This document shows, one piece after another, positions 6,145 to 13,567 of a DNA stretch of 13,567 nt. A program made the position numbers and the translations under genes. Every line of letters begins with the position of its first letter. Positions within the stretch are counted from its first letter, which is position 1. Under the pieces are notes generated by a model that ran no database searches, had not been told where the DNA came from, and saw only the letters and a list, made by a program, of their open reading frames with translations. The stretch lies in the NCBI GenBank assembly GCA_902478055.1, contig CABSJL010000028.1, forward strand, positions 1 through 13,567. The letters are read 5' to 3'. This stretch comes from an uncultured Veillonella sp. GTDB taxonomy: Bacteria > Bacillota > Negativicutes > Veillonellales > Veillonellaceae.

Positions 6145-7461
6145 TTATAAATTTTCTTTAGCTTTTAATGCATCTAGATCTTCTAATGCACGATTAGCAA
6201 TGAGTGCATTTTTCTCTTTTTTCTTACGGATCTTTTGTGGCCATGGATCCATAATACCAAAGTTGACATTCATAGGTTGGAAGTTAGAACCTTCATAGTT
6301 AGAAACATAATGGCTAAGAGAACCAATAGCTGTAGTTTTAGGGAAGTCAATAAATGAACGGTCGTCTAAATAACGATCCACTTGTAACCCTACCATAAGA
6401 CCACTAGCAGCAGATTCTAAATACCCTTCTACACCTGTCATTTGGCCCGCAAAGAATAAACGGGGTTCTTTTTTTAGTTGGAATGCATGGTTCAACAACT
6501 CAGGGGAGTTGATATATGTATTACGGTGCATAACGCCGTAACGTACAAATTCTGCGTTTTCAAGGCCTGGAATCATACCAAATACACGTTTTTGTTCGCC
6601 CCATTTTAAATGAGTTTGGAAGCCTACCAAGTTAAACATGGTACCTTCCTTATTTTCTTTACGCAATTGAACAACTGCATAAGATTCCTCATTGGTACGC
6701 TTATCCACCAAACCTACAGGTTTTAATGGTCCATAGCGTAATGTATCTTCACCACGGCTAGCCATAATTTCTACAGGCATGCAACCTTCGAAATAGATTT
6801 CTTTTTCAAAATCCTTTGGTTGTACTGCTTCTGCCGTTGTAAGCTCATGCCAAAATGCTTTGTATTCATCCTCTGTCATAGGACAGTTAAGATAATCTGC
6901 ATCGCCCTTATCATAACGAGAAGCGGCAAATACTTTATCATAATTCAAAGATTCTGCTGTAACAATAGGTGCTGCTGCATCGTAAAAGTAAAAGCCTGTT
7001 TCACCAGTTAATTCTTTAATCTTATCACCTAATGCTTCAGATGTAAGGGGACCAGAAGCGAAAATAACAGTACCTTCAGCAGGAATCTCGGTTACCTCTT
7101 CGTGATGAACTGTAATATTAGGATGGCCTTTTACCTTTTCAGTCACCATTTCACTAAATAGATGACGATCAACAGCTAAGGCACCTCCGGCAGGAACAGC
7201 AGTCGCATCGGCACATTCCATAATGATAGAGCCAAGACGACGCATCTCTTCTTTCAAAAGACCTACTGCATTTTCAATATTGCCAGCTCGTAAAGAGTTA
7301 CTACATACGAGTTCTGCAAATTGATCTGTTTGGTGCGCAGGAGAGCTCTTAACGGGGCGCATTTCATATAAGTCAACATGAATGCCTCGGTTGGCAAGCT
7401 GCCATGCTGCCTCAGAACCAGCTAGACCTGCACCAATAACAATAACATTTTTATTATTCAA
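6145..7461 (-). CDS. trmFO: methylenetetrahydrofolate-tRNA-(uracil-54-C5)-methyltransferase
   Basis: A 438-residue cytoplasmic flavoprotein that makes ribothymidine at position 54 of the tRNA T-loop, using methylenetetrahydrofolate and FADH2 rather than S-adenosylmethionine. The FAD-binding Rossmann motif GAGLAGSEAAW is at residues 10-20. The two functional cysteines of the family are in place: C53 in LVCSNSLRAG and C227 in FEGCMPVE. RYGPLKPVGL, GFQTHLKWGEQKRVF and FFAGQMTGVEGYLESAASG are further family hallmarks. The start is TTG at 7459-7461, with a GAGGA ribosome binding site at 7470-7474; no in-frame ATG fits as well. It is the last gene of the yraN-to-trmFO operon, 46 bases after topA, which matches the topA-trmFO order known in Bacillus. 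The xerC-hslV-hslU-codY genes that follow in Bacillus are absent here, and the operon ends at the terminator shared with lgt. Confidence 0.96.
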   Translation of the reverse strand: MNNKNVIVIGAGLAGSEAAWQLANRGIHVDLYEMRPVKSSPAHQTDQFAELVCSNSLRAGNIENAVGLLKEEMRRLGSIIMECADATAVPAGGALAVDRHLFSEMVTEKVKGHPNITVHHEEVTEIPAEGTVIFASGPLTSEALGDKIKELTGETGFYFYDAAAPIVTAESLNYDKVFAASRYDKGDADYLNCPMTEDEYKAFWHELTTAEAVQPKDFEKEIYFEGCMPVEIMASRGEDTLRYGPLKPVGLVDKRTNEESYAVVQLRKENKEGTMFNLVGFQTHLKWGEQKRVFGMIPGLENAEFVRYGVMHRNTYINSPELLNHAFQLKKEPRLFFAGQMTGVEGYLESAASGLMVGLQVDRYLDDRSFIDFPKTTAIGSLSHYVSNYEGSNFQPMNVNFGIMDPWPQKIRKKKEKNALIANRALEDLDALKAKENL

Positions 7462-7507
7462 CTGTTGTTTCCTCGTTAGCTTTGCTAGATTTTTTAGAAT
7501 TCTTAGA

Positions 7508-9850
7508 CTATTTAGTTTCTTTAGATTCTTTTACAGTTTCTTCACTAGCTTCGCTCTTTTTCTTTCTAGTTTTCTTTGGAGGTCGAGTTGGACATGCTTC
7601 ATTGGAACAGAATTTCTTAGTCGTTCCATTTTTATATGTCTTTTCAACCATAATAGACCCACATGTATCACAGAATTCATGAGTTGGTTTATCCCATAAT
7701 GTGAAATCACATTGTGGGTAACGGTTACAACCATAGAACAAACGGCCTCGACGAGATTTCCGTTCTACGATTTCCCCTTCTTTACATTTAGGGCAAGTTA
7801 CACCTGTCCCTACCGTAATAGGTTTAGTATTTTTACATTCTGGGAAGTTAGAACATGCAAGGAACTTACCATAGCGACCAAATTTATATACCATTGGGCT
7901 ATGACAGAGTTCGCACGTTTCATCACTTTCCATAGATGCAATTTCGATGCGATCCACATCGCTTGCATCTTCTAGCTCTTTAGCGAATACTTCATAGAAA
8001 TCAGACAATACCTTTAAATATGTATCCTTACCGGATGCAATAGCATCGAGTTCTTCTTCAAGATCGCGAGTAAAACCTGTATTGATGATTTTTTCAAAGT
8101 ACGCGATCAAGAAATCTACCACGACAAAGCCTAGCTCTGTAGGAACAAATTGTTTATTCGTATTTTCTACATAGTTACGGCTTACAATAGTATCTAGAAT
8201 TGGAGCGTATGTACTTGGACGACCAATACCGAGCTCTTCCAATGTTTTGATGAGGCTAGCTTCGGAATAACGTGGAGGTGGTTGCGTGAAATGTTGTTCA
8301 GGCAAAACCTCTACCGTATGAGCTGCATCATTCTTTTTAAGTGCTGGCAATTGAGGAACATCCTCTTTTTTTGAGTCTTCATAAACAGCACTAAAACCTG
8401 GGAAGATTACACGGGAGCCTGTCGCTTTAAATGTGTAATCGTCATGAACAGTCAATTCAATGGTAGTGGATTCATTCTGTTGCGGTGCCATTTGGCTCGC
8501 CATAAAACGATTCCAAATCAATGTATATAATTTTAGCTCATCACGACTCAAGAATGGTTCTACCATTTTTGGTGTTAACTCTAATGATGTAGGACGAATC
8601 GCTTCATGGGCATCTTGAGCAGAACCTTTCGCACCGTACATATTAGGTTTAGATGGATAATAATCTTCACCATAGTTACGAAGAATATAATCCTTAGCCA
8701 TTACTTGCATTTCTTTAGAAATACGCGTAGAGTCTGTACGCATATAGGTAATCAAACCTACATGACCATAGGAACCGATTTCTAAACCTTCATACAAATG
8801 TTGAGCAATCATCATGGTACGCTTTGCACCAAAGTTCAACTTACGAACACCATCCTGTTGCAACGTAGATGTTGTAAATGGTGGTGCCGCTTTACGGGAG
8901 CGCTTGCGTTTTTCCACATTCGTTACTACTGCATCGGCACCGCCTATGGCATCGACAACGGCTTGTGCATCTTTTTCAGTAGTAATATCGATTTTCTCGC
9001 CTTTAATATGAGTTAATTCGGCTGTGAAAGCCTCTTTTTTAGGCGTTTCAAAATTGCCTTCAATAGTCCAATATTCTTGTGGTACAAAGGCTTGAATTTC
9101 TCGTTCGCGTTCACAGATGAGACGAACAGCAACAGACTGTACACGACCTGCACTAAGGCCCTTACAAACCTTTTTCCATAATAGTGGACTCAATTTATAA
9201 CCTACGATACGGTCTAACACACGGCGTGCTTGTTGAGCATCTACCATGTTCATATCGATGGTACGTGGAGATTCTAAAGCCTCTGCAACGGCATTTTTAG
9301 TAATCTCGTTAAAGGTAATACGGCATGTAGACGTAGGATCTACATTAAGAATGTACGCCAAATGCCATGAAATAGCTTCCCCTTCACGGTCAGGGTCAGT
9401 TGCGAGCAATACGGCACTACTTTCATCGGCATAGGAAACGAGTTCATCTATAACCTTTTTACGAGTTACAAGATTGCTATAGCGCGGTGTAAAGCCATGC
9501 TCAATATCGATACCCATTTGAGATTTAGGTAAATCGCGTAAGTGGCCCATACTTGCTTTTACCACATAGTTTGGACCTAAGAATTTTTCAATTGTTTTAG
9601 ATTTAGCAGGAGATTCTACGATAACCAATACTTTACCATCTGGATTATATACGCGAGGTTCACGTTGTTCAGGTGGCACAGAGGTTTGTAATACAGACTT
9701 GTCCCGTACAATCCCCATAGGAGTAAGAGCCTCTTTGGCAACCTTACGTTTTATCGTAGTACTCTCTTTTGTAGTACTTTTCTTTTTTGTTTCTTTACTA
9801 GTACTAGCTGCTTTTGGCTCGCCAATAACGATAGATCGTTTAATGGACAA
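7508..9850 (-). CDS. topA: DNA topoisomerase I (type IA)
   Basis: Relaxes negative supercoils by cutting one DNA strand through a 5'-phosphotyrosine link. Residue numbers here count the start as 1. The Toprim domain starts near 74 (VLVIVESPAKSKTIEKF, catalytic E79) and holds DPDREGE with D152, D154 and E156. The catalytic tyrosine is Y369 in ITYMRTDST. Three C4 zinc ribbons follow at about 646-672, 686-714 and 727-753, then a Lys-rich tail. The open frame extends to a GTG at 9859, but that GTG overlaps the AGGAG ribosome binding site (9859-9863). The TTG at 9848-9850, eight bases after it, is therefore the better start and gives 780 residues. This start lies inside dprA (11-base overlap), pointing to translational coupling. 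About 70 residues rich in Lys, Ser and Thr precede the Toprim domain, where most homologues begin almost directly. An internal ATG at residue 45 has only a poorly spaced AGAGG. Confidence 0.96.
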   Translation of the reverse strand: MSIKRSIVIGEPKAASTSKETKKKSTTKESTTIKRKVAKEALTPMGIVRDKSVLQTSVPPEQREPRVYNPDGKVLVIVESPAKSKTIEKFLGPNYVVKASMGHLRDLPKSQMGIDIEHGFTPRYSNLVTRKKVIDELVSYADESSAVLLATDPDREGEAISWHLAYILNVDPTSTCRITFNEITKNAVAEALESPRTIDMNMVDAQQARRVLDRIVGYKLSPLLWKKVCKGLSAGRVQSVAVRLICEREREIQAFVPQEYWTIEGNFETPKKEAFTAELTHIKGEKIDITTEKDAQAVVDAIGGADAVVTNVEKRKRSRKAAPPFTTSTLQQDGVRKLNFGAKRTMMIAQHLYEGLEIGSYGHVGLITYMRTDSTRISKEMQVMAKDYILRNYGEDYYPSKPNMYGAKGSAQDAHEAIRPTSLELTPKMVEPFLSRDELKLYTLIWNRFMASQMAPQQNESTTIELTVHDDYTFKATGSRVIFPGFSAVYEDSKKEDVPQLPALKKNDAAHTVEVLPEQHFTQPPPRYSEASLIKTLEELGIGRPSTYAPILDTIVSRNYVENTNKQFVPTELGFVVVDFLIAYFEKIINTGFTRDLEEELDAIASGKDTYLKVLSDFYEVFAKELEDASDVDRIEIASMESDETCELCHSPMVYKFGRYGKFLACSNFPECKNTKPITVGTGVTCPKCKEGEIVERKSRRGRLFYGCNRYPQCDFTLWDKPTHEFCDTCGSIMVEKTYKNGTTKKFCSNEACPTRPPKKTRKKKSEASEETVKESKETK

Positions 9851-11087
9851 GTATATCACTCCTAGTCATATTAATATAGCCTCTCGGCGGTTGATGCTCT
9901 ATAGCCCCTTCTAGCTCTAACTCTAGTAATAAGGGCTGCAATTGTTGCAATGGAATGTGAGTTACTTTCAAAATATCACTAACAGTAATACATCGATCAT
10001 GAGGTATTTCACTCAAGATTAAACTCTTATCCAAACTAAAGCTTAACATAGACGGCCCATGACTATCAACACCCTTACATGTATTACTCGATAAATCCCT
10101 CTCTTTTACATGACTATGTTCCTCTTTCTTTGACGCTGAAAGTTTCTTTTTTGCCGGTGAAAGTTTCTCTTCTGTGGCGAAAAAATCCCGCAATGTTAAA
10201 TGATACTGTTCCACTATATCCTCATATCCAGTCAATACATAAGCACCATTTCGCATAAGGAATTTATTACCATCTGCTGTATGATCTAATAAGTTACACG
10301 GTACTACAAACACATCTCGCCCTTCACTGACCGCCATATCCGCCGTAATTAAGGATCCACTACTAGACTTAGCCTCTACTACGATTACCCCTCGACTAAG
10401 GCCACTAATAATACGGTTGCGTGCAGGGAAATGCTTTGCCGATGGTGGTGTACCTGGAGGATATTCAGATAGGAGTAAGCCATTATTTGCCAGTATCCGG
10501 TCAAATAATTTTGAATTTTCTCTAGGATATACAATGTCTAAACCACATCCCATAACAATAATGCCGTACCCCTGACTTGCTAGTAATCCTTCATGACCAT
10601 GCGAATCAATGCCACGAGCACCGCCACTCACAATTATAGTACTGTATTTACCCAATTCTTTCCCTAACATTCTCGCCACATTCCGACCATATAAAGAACA
10701 TCGTCGCGCCCCTACAATAGCAATACGGTTCAACCTTTTATCTAATAGAGCTCGATTACCTCTCATAAATAATATAGCTGGTGGATTATAGATTTGGTTC
10801 AACATAGATGGAAAATCTTTATCTAGAAAGGTAGTAACATCCATCTCATATTCATCTAATTTTTGAATTATATAATCTAGTTTTTCATCCCTAGCCGATG
10901 CTGCAATAGCACGTTTATCTCCTACGGAAATATGATAATAAGATTTCAAATTATCGACCTTCTTAACAGCTTGCCAAGCTTCATAGGGACCTCCAAAATC
11001 ATCAATAAAACTCCGTACATGTGCTGCGCCCACATTATATAAACTTTGTAGACCTGCAATATAAATGTTATCGTCATATCTTGTCAT
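9840..11087 (-). CDS. dprA: DNA processing protein DprA (Smf)
   Basis: A 415-residue cytoplasmic protein that binds incoming single-stranded DNA during natural transformation, protects it and loads RecA. An N-terminal helical region (about 1-60) precedes the Rossmann-like DprA core. The core shows VGARRCSLYG (125-134), SGGARGIDSHGHEG (154-167), MGCGLDIVYPREN (179-191) and FPARNRIISGLS (220-231), all conserved family blocks. A charged, probably flexible linker (about 303-345) leads to a C-terminal winged-helix domain (about 355-405, ending GYINMTRSD). That third domain is common in DprA but missing from some streptococcal forms. The ATG (11085-11087) uses a weak TAGGT site that includes the TAG stop of comM, eight bases away, so it is probably translated by coupling. 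Its own end overlaps the start of topA. dprA next to topA is a long-conserved order in Firmicutes. Confidence 0.96.
   Translation of the reverse strand: MTRYDDNIYIAGLQSLYNVGAAHVRSFIDDFGGPYEAWQAVKKVDNLKSYYHISVGDKRAIAASARDEKLDYIIQKLDEYEMDVTTFLDKDFPSMLNQIYNPPAILFMRGNRALLDKRLNRIAIVGARRCSLYGRNVARMLGKELGKYSTIIVSGGARGIDSHGHEGLLASQGYGIIVMGCGLDIVYPRENSKLFDRILANNGLLLSEYPPGTPPSAKHFPARNRIISGLSRGVIVVEAKSSSGSLITADMAVSEGRDVFVVPCNLLDHTADGNKFLMRNGAYVLTGYEDIVEQYHLTLRDFFATEEKLSPAKKKLSASKKEEHSHVKERDLSSNTCKGVDSHGPSMLSFSLDKSLILSEIPHDRCITVSDILKVTHIPLQQLQPLLLELELEGAIEHQPPRGYINMTRSDILVH
9859..9863 (-). promoter_or_regulatory. ribosome binding site that points to a TTG start for topA
   Basis: AGGAG on the minus strand is eight bases upstream of TTG (9848-9850). 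The only longer start, the GTG at 9857-9859, shares its G with this site and so could not use it. It lies within the last codons of dprA. Confidence 0.7.
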
Positions 11088-11095
11088 ATCATTAC

Positions 11096-12733
11096 CTATT
11101 TACCAGTTCTAAATAACATTGCTTCGGAAATATGATGTGGTTCCACTTGTGGATTTCCCTCAAGATCTGCTATGGTACGACCAACCTTTAATATTCGATC
11201 AAAAGCGCGTCCACTTAAATGGAAATGGTCAAATATATTACCTAGTACACTCCAAGCCTTATCGGTAATATAACAAAGCTCACCTATAGCCTTATGCGGT
11301 ACGGATCCATTAGAGCTAAAGTCTAGGCCTTCATACCGTTTCTGTTGCATGGAGGTCGCCATAACAACTTGTTCTCTCATACTTTCACTAGTCATCGTTG
11401 AAGATGAAGTATCTAATAATTGCTCTAATGTGGGCCTTTCAACAGGTATGTGCAAATCGATACGATCCATAATAGGTCCAGATAATCGTTGCTGATAATT
11501 TTTAACCATTGTTTCCGTACATACGCACTCTTTATGAGGATCATGATAATATCCACAAGGACATGGATTAGCGGCCAATATACAAATAAAATCAGCAGGA
11601 TATATGTAATTACCTTGAGAGCGATTGATAGTAATTGTACGTGATTCTAAAGGTTGCCTTAGAGCATCGATAACTTGACGTTGAAATTCCGGTGCCTCAT
11701 CCATAAATAGAACGCCTCCGTGAGCAAGGGTTACCTCACCAGGTCGACCTTGAATACCGCCGCCTACCATACTCGCTAACGTTGCAGTATGATGTGGATG
11801 TCTAAAAGGACGAGTTGTAACCAATCCCGAATCCCCTAATAATCCTATTACGTCTTGTATACGACTCACTTCAATGATTTCATTCCATGTCATTGGCGGT
11901 AATATAGTTGGCAATCGCTCAGCCATCATCGTTTTACCACCACCTGGTGGACCTATCATAATACAATGATGATGACCGGCAGCACTGATGAGCATAGCCC
12001 GTTTTCCAAGCTCTTGCCCCTGTACATCACTAAAATCAACTGTATATGTTTCATTAGATCCTGTATCTACACAACTATCTTCATTTATATAATCTACAGG
12101 TTCATATGACTCTAACAATTCCACTGATTGCTTATAGTTTTGATTTTTCGAACTTGTAGATTTGCTAATAGTCCCTTTATTTCCTTTACCTCTTTTTGAT
12201 TTAGCTAGTTTCTCTAAAATAGAAATAATATGTAGTAATGAAGACTCCCCATAAATAGTGAGCTTTGGTATGGCTTTTAAATTATGACCATTTTCAACAC
12301 TTGTAAATATAGTGAAATAATTAGAATCTAAGCCTGCAAGGGACATAGCCAAGGTTCCGAAGGTTGGTAATAGTGATCCATCTAAAGCTAGCTCTCCCAT
12401 AAATAGACTTTTACTTAATAAAGCTGAAATATTAGCTTTGCGACCCTTTATCTGTCCTGATGCAAACAGAACCCCTAAAGCAATAGCTAAATCGAGTCCT
12501 GCACTACTTTTACGAATAGTAGCAGGTGCTAGATTCACTACAATGCGCCTCATGGGAAATTCATAGCCACTATTTTTAATAGCAGCCCGCACACGTTCAC
12601 GAGCTTCCTTAACCGATTGATTAGGTAGCCCTACAATATCAAAGACAGGCAAGCCTTGAGATATATCAACTTCAACTGTAATAATGCATCCATCTATGCC
12701 ATGTAAAGTGGCTCCATATAGTTTTGCATACAT
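11096..12733 (-). CDS. comM: ComM/YifB family AAA+ ATPase (Mg-chelatase-like)
   Basis: A 545-residue AAA+ protein. In Vibrio and other naturally competent Gram-negatives ComM is a hexameric branch-migration helicase that helps integrate transformed DNA; the role here is inferred. Numbered from the ATG, an N-terminal Lon-protease-like fold domain (about 1-170, with FDIVGLPNQSVKEARERVRAA and INLAPAT-like VVNLAPATI) is followed by the ATPase. The ATPase has Walker A GPPGGGKT (261-268), Walker B VLFMDE (341-346) and the Cys-rich NPCPCGYYHDPHKECVC loop (389-405) typical of the family. The C-terminal helical domain ends in SGRAFDRILKVGRTIADLEG. A polar linker at about 179-232 makes it longer than the roughly 506 residues of E. 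coli ComM. The frame reaches a GTG at 12754, but the ATG at 12731-12733 has GAGAGG (12740-12745) at six bases and starts with the usual family sequence, so it is preferred. It begins 11 bases after yraN. Confidence 0.94.
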   Translation of the reverse strand: MYAKLYGATLHGIDGCIITVEVDISQGLPVFDIVGLPNQSVKEARERVRAAIKNSGYEFPMRRIVVNLAPATIRKSSAGLDLAIALGVLFASGQIKGRKANISALLSKSLFMGELALDGSLLPTFGTLAMSLAGLDSNYFTIFTSVENGHNLKAIPKLTIYGESSLLHIISILEKLAKSKRGKGNKGTISKSTSSKNQNYKQSVELLESYEPVDYINEDSCVDTGSNETYTVDFSDVQGQELGKRAMLISAAGHHHCIMIGPPGGGKTMMAERLPTILPPMTWNEIIEVSRIQDVIGLLGDSGLVTTRPFRHPHHTATLASMVGGGIQGRPGEVTLAHGGVLFMDEAPEFQRQVIDALRQPLESRTITINRSQGNYIYPADFICILAANPCPCGYYHDPHKECVCTETMVKNYQQRLSGPIMDRIDLHIPVERPTLEQLLDTSSSTMTSESMREQVVMATSMQQKRYEGLDFSSNGSVPHKAIGELCYITDKAWSVLGNIFDHFHLSGRAFDRILKVGRTIADLEGNPQVEPHHISEAMLFRTGK

Positions 12734-12739
12734 AAGTAA

Positions 12740-12745
12740 CCTCTC
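12740..12745 (-). promoter_or_regulatory. ribosome binding site that decides the comM start
   Basis: GAGAGG on the minus strand lies six bases before ATG 12731-12733. Its first base is shared with the last base of the yraN stop codon. The longer GTG start at 12752-12754 would lie upstream of this site, inside the last codons of yraN. Confidence 0.75.
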
Positions 12746-13143
12746 TAAAAGCACTGTGGTAAATAATGAATAGAACTTTGGAAGTCTTCATGTAAGTACA
12801 CTTCAATTACATCAAAGGATAACTCTTTCCACCTCCGTCTTTTCTGATGCAGATCATATAGAAACAACATAGCAGCTCGTTTTATATGCTTTTGCTTCTT
12901 CTTTGTGACCGCCTCTCGAGCCAATCCATGCTGCATTCCACGGCGGGCTTTAATTTCAATAAAATGATAGATTAAATCGCGTTTGGCAATAATATCAATT
13001 TCACCTAATCGTGTTCTATAATTTGTATCTACTACTGTAAGGCCTATCTTTTCAATATATTTAATGGCCACCCGCTCGCCCCATTTCCCAAGCTCTTTGG
13101 AATCTAGTTCATTAAATGCTTTACCTGTACTAATCGTTTTCAT
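12745..13143 (-). CDS. yraN: YraN family (UPF0102) putative endonuclease
   Basis: A 132-residue protein of the UPF0102 family, which has a PD-(D/E)XK nuclease-like fold and is often found beside rnhB, comM or dprA. The order G-K-W-G-E-R (19-24), LGEIDIIAKR (46-55) with E48 and D50, and FIEIKAR (61-67) with E63 and K65 gives the nuclease-type E-x-D...E-x-K pattern. The basic VTKKKQKHIKRA (79-90) is another family block. The true cellular role is not well established; a job in DNA processing is inferred from neighbours and fold. The open frame runs up to a GTG at 13171-13173, but that has no ribosome binding site. The ATG at 13141-13143 is preceded by GGAGG (13149-13153) at five bases, so it is chosen. 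It is the first gene of the operon. Confidence 0.9.
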   Translation of the reverse strand: MKTISTGKAFNELDSKELGKWGERVAIKYIEKIGLTVVDTNYRTRLGEIDIIAKRDLIYHFIEIKARRGMQHGLAREAVTKKKQKHIKRAAMLFLYDLHQKRRRWKELSFDVIEVYLHEDFQSSIHYLPQCF

Positions 13144-13148
13144 ATATA

Positions 13149-13153
13149 CCTCC
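13149..13153 (-). promoter_or_regulatory. ribosome binding site that decides the yraN start
   Basis: GGAGG on the minus strand sits five bases before the ATG at 13141-13143. It lies inside the longer open frame that begins at GTG 13173, which argues against that longer start. Confidence 0.8.
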
Positions 13154-13190
13154 AATTTAAGTGTAGTAACCACAATAACTTATAGAATAT

Positions 13191-13220
13191 TTATCACTCA
13201 ATCTACATCTAAACTTTCAA
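13191..13220 (-). promoter_or_regulatory. weak candidate promoter for the yraN-comM-dprA-topA-trmFO operon
   Basis: On the minus strand TTGAAA (13215-13220) and TGATAA (13191-13196) are 18 bases apart. The -10 match is imperfect and TATAAG a little further downstream is an alternative without a good -35 box. A promoter is expected here because a terminator at 13273-13318 isolates the operon from rnhB. The remaining sequence of 13144-13272 holds no gene that I can see. Confidence 0.3.
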
Positions 13221-13272
13221 CAGGTAACACTTACTTGTAGCGTAAAATATGGAGGTTCTGAAAGTAAATAGA

Positions 13273-13318
13273 AAAGAGGTTCCTAATAGTCACATCGGTG
13301 ACCAATAGGAACCTCTTT
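13273..13318 (-). terminator. hairpin terminator after rnhB
   Basis: A long inverted repeat starts with AAAGAGGTTCCTA (13 pairs) and continues, after one A-A and one A-C mismatch, through GTCAC/GTGAC to a short loop. On the minus strand it begins 49 bases past the rnhB stop and is followed by TCTATTTACTTTC, a modest U-rich tract. It separates rnhB from the yraN operon. Confidence 0.75.
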
Positions 13319-13367
13319 ACGGTTATAAACTATATACAATTTGTATGATAAATTTACGTTAATATAA

Positions 13368-13567
13368 TCACTCAGGTTTTACCCAACGTACGATAGATTT
13401 AATAGGCTCAAAGCTCTTGCGATGAAGTGGTGTTACACCTTGCTGTTCAACAGCTTCTTTATGTAACTCCGTATAATAGCCTTTATGAATACCAAATCCA
13501 TAACCAGGGTATTCATCATCAAGGCTCTTCATATATCGATCTCGCGTAACCTTTGCAATGATGGATG
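13368..13567 (-). CDS. rnhB: ribonuclease HII, C-terminal part (cut by window edge)
   Basis: The frame is open from the right edge down to TGA at 13368-13370 and gives the last 65 residues of a protein. It starts within SIIAKVTRDRYM, the RNase HII block usually written ASIIAKVxRD. It continues with YPGYGFGIHKGYYTELH and TPLHRKSFEPI, equally typical of the family's C-terminal half. RNase HII cuts the RNA strand of RNA-DNA hybrids and removes single ribonucleotides misincorporated in DNA. The metal-binding N-terminal residues lie outside the window. The gene runs in the same direction as yraN but is separated from it by 224 bases and a terminator. rnhB-yraN neighbourhood is common in bacteria. 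Confidence 0.95.
   Translation of the reverse strand, partial: SIIAKVTRDRYMKSLDDEYPGYGFGIHKGYYTELHKEAVEQQGVTPLHRKSFEPIKSIVRWVKPE

Noticed and set aside
6035..6298. 87-codon plus-strand frame after lgt
   Set aside because: It runs through the bidirectional terminator and then antisense to trmFO, with no ribosome binding site or recognisable protein.
7508..7660. Possible frameshift or gene remnant at the Lys-rich end of topA
   Set aside because: The frame is intact through three zinc ribbons; a short charged tail is common in type IA topoisomerases.
12734..12754. Longer comM start at GTG 12754
   Set aside because: It precedes the family's normal N terminus (MYAKLYGATLHGIDG-like) and lies upstream of the clear GAGAGG site that serves the ATG at 12733.
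13144..13173. Longer yraN start at GTG 13173
   Set aside because: No ribosome binding site precedes it, and the GGAGG site for the ATG at 13143 lies inside it.

Overview
The window looks like a piece of chromosome from a diderm Firmicute of the class Negativicutes, most likely Veillonella or a close relative. This is inferred from low GC content, strong AGGAGG-type ribosome binding sites, a Firmicute-type dprA-topA-trmFO order with a folate-dependent TrmFO, and a secreted protein with a TolA-like charged tail. No database comparison was possible. The content is mostly housekeeping and DNA metabolism. I see no tRNA, rRNA, CRISPR array, insertion sequence or prophage, and no clear sign of recent transfer.

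Layout, left to right. Positions 1-39 may be the last 12 codons of an unrecognised plus-strand gene. A strong hairpin at 145-174 separates it from a minus-strand dCMP deaminase gene (201-680). Upstream of that is leuS (757-3225, minus). The leuS terminator (699-732) sits only 18 bases before the deaminase start. Further upstream is a secreted glycoside hydrolase family 18 protein (3316-5031, minus) with an N-terminal stalk-like domain and an 80-residue Lys/Glu/Ala helix. The leuS promoter begins four bases after its stop codon. A divergent intergenic region (5032-5184) then leads to lgt (5185-6009, plus), the prolipoprotein diacylglyceryl transferase, which ends at a bidirectional terminator (6043-6087).

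The right half is a tight minus-strand operon read in the order yraN, comM, dprA, topA, trmFO (13143 down to 6145). The first three junctions are gaps of 11 and 8 bases and an 11-base overlap. topA and trmFO are separated by 46 bases. A terminator (13273-13318) splits it from rnhB, whose 3' end lies at the right edge. yraN (putative nuclease), comM (branch-migration helicase) and dprA (RecA loader onto incoming ssDNA) are linked to natural transformation or recombination. topA relaxes negative supercoils, and trmFO makes ribothymidine 54 in tRNA.

Several starts differ from the longest open frames. yraN starts at 13143 and comM at 12733, both ATG. topA probably starts at a TTG (9850) inside the dprA tail, and trmFO also starts with TTG. 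The main oddities are the GH18 protein's architecture, a roughly 70-residue extension before the Toprim domain of topoisomerase I, a long polar linker in ComM, and a terminator abutting the deaminase ribosome binding site.
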